A stretch of 7,682 nt of DNA from an uncultured Eubacteriales bacterium (GTDB taxonomy: Bacteria > Bacillota > Clostridia > Peptostreptococcales > Anaerovoracaceae). This document shows, piece by piece, positions 6,057 to 7,682 of this stretch. A program made the translations under genes and the position numbers. Below the pieces are notes generated by a model that was given only the letters and a program-made list of their open reading frames with translations, was not told the DNA's origin and did not search any database. Location: NCBI GenBank assembly GCA_902766915.1, contig CACXFN010000203.1:1-7682 (forward strand), in the 5' to 3' direction. Positions within the stretch are counted from its first letter, which is position 1, and each line of letters starts with the position of its first letter.

Positions 6057-7682
6057 ATGAATCCAAACAATCCGTTTAGACAAAATGCATCACTAAAGGT
6101 TAGAGATATGATTATTGTAGTCTCTATATTTTTGGTGGTGTTCATAGCTCTTCTCTTTATAATTCTTAATTTAAATACTGAAGATGGAAACATGACCATG
6201 ACAGATAGATATCAAAGCTTCAGCGATGACTGGGTTCTGACTATTGGTGGTGAAGATAATAAGCGTGTTTCCGGAGAAACTGTAAATCTTCCGGTGTGGG
6301 TTGATGCTGCTGAAGGGGAAACCATAACCATATCCAGAGATCTTCCCATATTGGCAAAGTATTATGTAGTAGTAACAAGGAACTACCATCAAATAATCAG
6401 GGTAAAGATAGATGATGAATTAATATACTCTAACCCATCGGAGTCAGCCACATTGACAGGTGCAATTATTACAGATGACTGGAACATGATTAGGATTCCG
6501 GAAAAATACAGCAATCAAAGAATTACAATTGAATTTCAAACGGGTAAATACGGATACAGGGGAGACCTGAAGCCCCTATATCTGGGTGAGGATAATGCGA
6601 TTATTCAATACCTGAGGGCTACCTATGCGTTTTCCTATGCGACGGGAATTAGTCTGGTAGCCGTAGGTGTTATACTTATGATATTGGCTTCGATATATAC
6701 AAAGAACGCTGGTGATAAAAGTCAGATGTTAATGGGACTTATGCTGGTTGCCTTTGGTGTATGGCTCACAAATAGGGCTAAGATGCCGATTCTTTTGGTC
6801 GGTAGCAATGTAAAATACTTTTTGGCATTTATATGCTTGCTTCTGGAATCCTTGCTTATCATCCTCTATATAGGTGAAAGGTTTAAAGATAGGAGCAAGA
6901 TTACAACAGTTTTTACTTTGATGAACATACTGCTTTGCGGTCTTGTGTTTATTATCGTTCCTGCCACAGATTATCCTTTGGATAGAATTGTTAAGTATTT
7001 ATATGGTGCATCATTTCTGTCATTAGGATATATGGCATATATGATTTATGGATATGCCTTCGGGAAAAACAGTAAAAATGCAACATGGGTGGAGATTAAT
7101 TCCAATAGGATGGAACTACTATCCATTGTTATCATGGTTATCTTTTGTATTATTGGTGTTGTTTCCGATATTTTTGTGAAAGGAAGTGAACTCTGGACTG
7201 ATATAGGAATGGTTCCACGAATCGGGTTGAACTTATTTGCTTTTGGCCAAATAATTATTCAGATTTACAAAGGATATCACTCCTCCATAGAAAGAGAAGT
7301 AATGCAGGTTAAACTGCATGAGAGTCAGATGGAGTTGATGATGGGTCAGATTCAGCCCCACTTCATATTTAACACATTATCTTCAATCAGAACATTGATT
7401 AGAATTGATCCTGATGTGGCCTATAATATGACATATGACTTTTCCAACTATCTTAGAGCGAATGTAGACAATATCACAAACCTTTCGGGAATTAAATTCG
7501 AGGATGAGGTAGAACATATCAAAAGCTACGTCAATATAGAAAAGGTGAGATTTGGAGATAGACTGGATGTGCAATTCGACATCAAGGAAACGGAGTTCAT
7601 GGTTCCACCCCTGTCCATACAGCCATTGGTGGAAAACGCTATCAAACACGGGGTGTGTAAGAAGCTGGAAGGCGGAACAGTA
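6057..7682 (+). CDS. Multi-pass membrane sensor histidine kinase, 7TMR-DISM-like with His_kinase (LytS/YpdA-type) domain, 3' partial
   Basis: The frame is open from the ATG to the last base: 542 codons, C-terminus beyond the window. In order: a basic N-terminus and signal anchor (about 18-38); an outside beta-rich domain (about 40-185) with LP-containing strands and a DDELIYS segment, like jelly-roll DISM sensor domains; seven hydrophobic segments (about 193-213, 224-237, 253-272, 282-301, 312-334, 352-374, 385-404); a short linker helix (410-430); then the kinase core QIQPHFIFNTLSSIRTLI with His435 as phosphoacceptor, YVNIEKVRFGDRL (491-503), and the N-box PPLSIQPLVENAIKHG (517-532). The ATP-lid glycines lie beyond the edge. 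It is expected to sense an external ligand, possibly carbohydrate, and phosphorylate a response regulator probably encoded downstream. It starts 22 bases after dus with no terminator between. The start is uncertain: the ATG at 6108 has a better ribosome site (AAAGG, 6095-6099) but would remove the basic residues before the first helix. Confidence 0.92.
   Translation, partial: MNPNNPFRQNASLKVRDMIIVVSIFLVVFIALLFIILNLNTEDGNMTMTDRYQSFSDDWVLTIGGEDNKRVSGETVNLPVWVDAAEGETITISRDLPILAKYYVVVTRNYHQIIRVKIDDELIYSNPSESATLTGAIITDDWNMIRIPEKYSNQRITIEFQTGKYGYRGDLKPLYLGEDNAIIQYLRATYAFSYATGISLVAVGVILMILASIYTKNAGDKSQMLMGLMLVAFGVWLTNRAKMPILLVGSNVKYFLAFICLLLESLLIILYIGERFKDRSKITTVFTLMNILLCGLVFIIVPATDYPLDRIVKYLYGASFLSLGYMAYMIYGYAFGKNSKNATWVEINSNRMELLSIVIMVIFCIIGVVSDIFVKGSELWTDIGMVPRIGLNLFAFGQIIIQIYKGYHSSIEREVMQVKLHESQMELMMGQIQPHFIFNTLSSIRTLIRIDPDVAYNMTYDFSNYLRANVDNITNLSGIKFEDEVEHIKSYVNIEKVRFGDRLDVQFDIKETEFMVPPLSIQPLVENAIKHGVCKKLEGGTV

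Noticed and set aside
7383..7649. Minus-strand open frame of 88 codons near the right edge
   Set aside because: It lies opposite the phosphoacceptor and N-box region of the sensor kinase, whose motifs are clear on the + strand.

Overview
The window looks like chromosomal DNA of an anaerobic clostridial Firmicute, most likely family Lachnospiraceae (Butyrivibrio or Roseburia-type). The grounds are a moderately AT-rich composition, frequent AGA arginine codons, strong AGGAGG-type ribosome sites with occasional TTG starts, and the gene content. This is inference from style and content; no marker gene for taxonomy is present.

All recognisable genes are on the + strand. Positions 34-243 hold a small CopZ-like metal chaperone, followed by a hairpin (314-338) with a U-rich tail that probably ends its transcript. 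An AT-rich gap of about 140 bases with a 16-base inverted repeat (405-420) then leads into ftsH (492-2645), the membrane AAA+ zinc protease. Eleven bases after it comes a PucR/CdaR-type transcriptional regulator (2657-4234). A perfect 8-bp inverted repeat lies across the regulator's stop codon (4226-4245). Next come coaX (type III pantothenate kinase, 4282-5064) and a tRNA-dihydrouridine synthase (5048-6034) that overlaps coaX by 17 bases. A large multi-pass sensor histidine kinase (from 6057) begins 22 bases after dus and runs off the right edge in frame.

The ftsH-coaX-dus order is a remnant of an old Firmicutes housekeeping neighbourhood; in Bacillus subtilis it runs tilS-hprT-ftsH-coaX-hslO-...-dus-lysS. 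Here a PucR-type regulator sits between ftsH and coaX, a copper chaperone lies on the upstream side, and a 7TMR-DISM-type signalling kinase follows dus where other clostridia often have greA and lysS. The tight spacing from 492 to the right end suggests one co-directional transcription unit linking membrane proteolysis, coenzyme A synthesis, tRNA modification and two regulators.

I see no mobile element, CRISPR array, tRNA, rRNA or clear riboswitch. Most of the window is ordinary core genome. The points worth a second look are the regulator's placement, the two inverted repeats, divergent residues in FtsH, and the sensor kinase with its missing partner.
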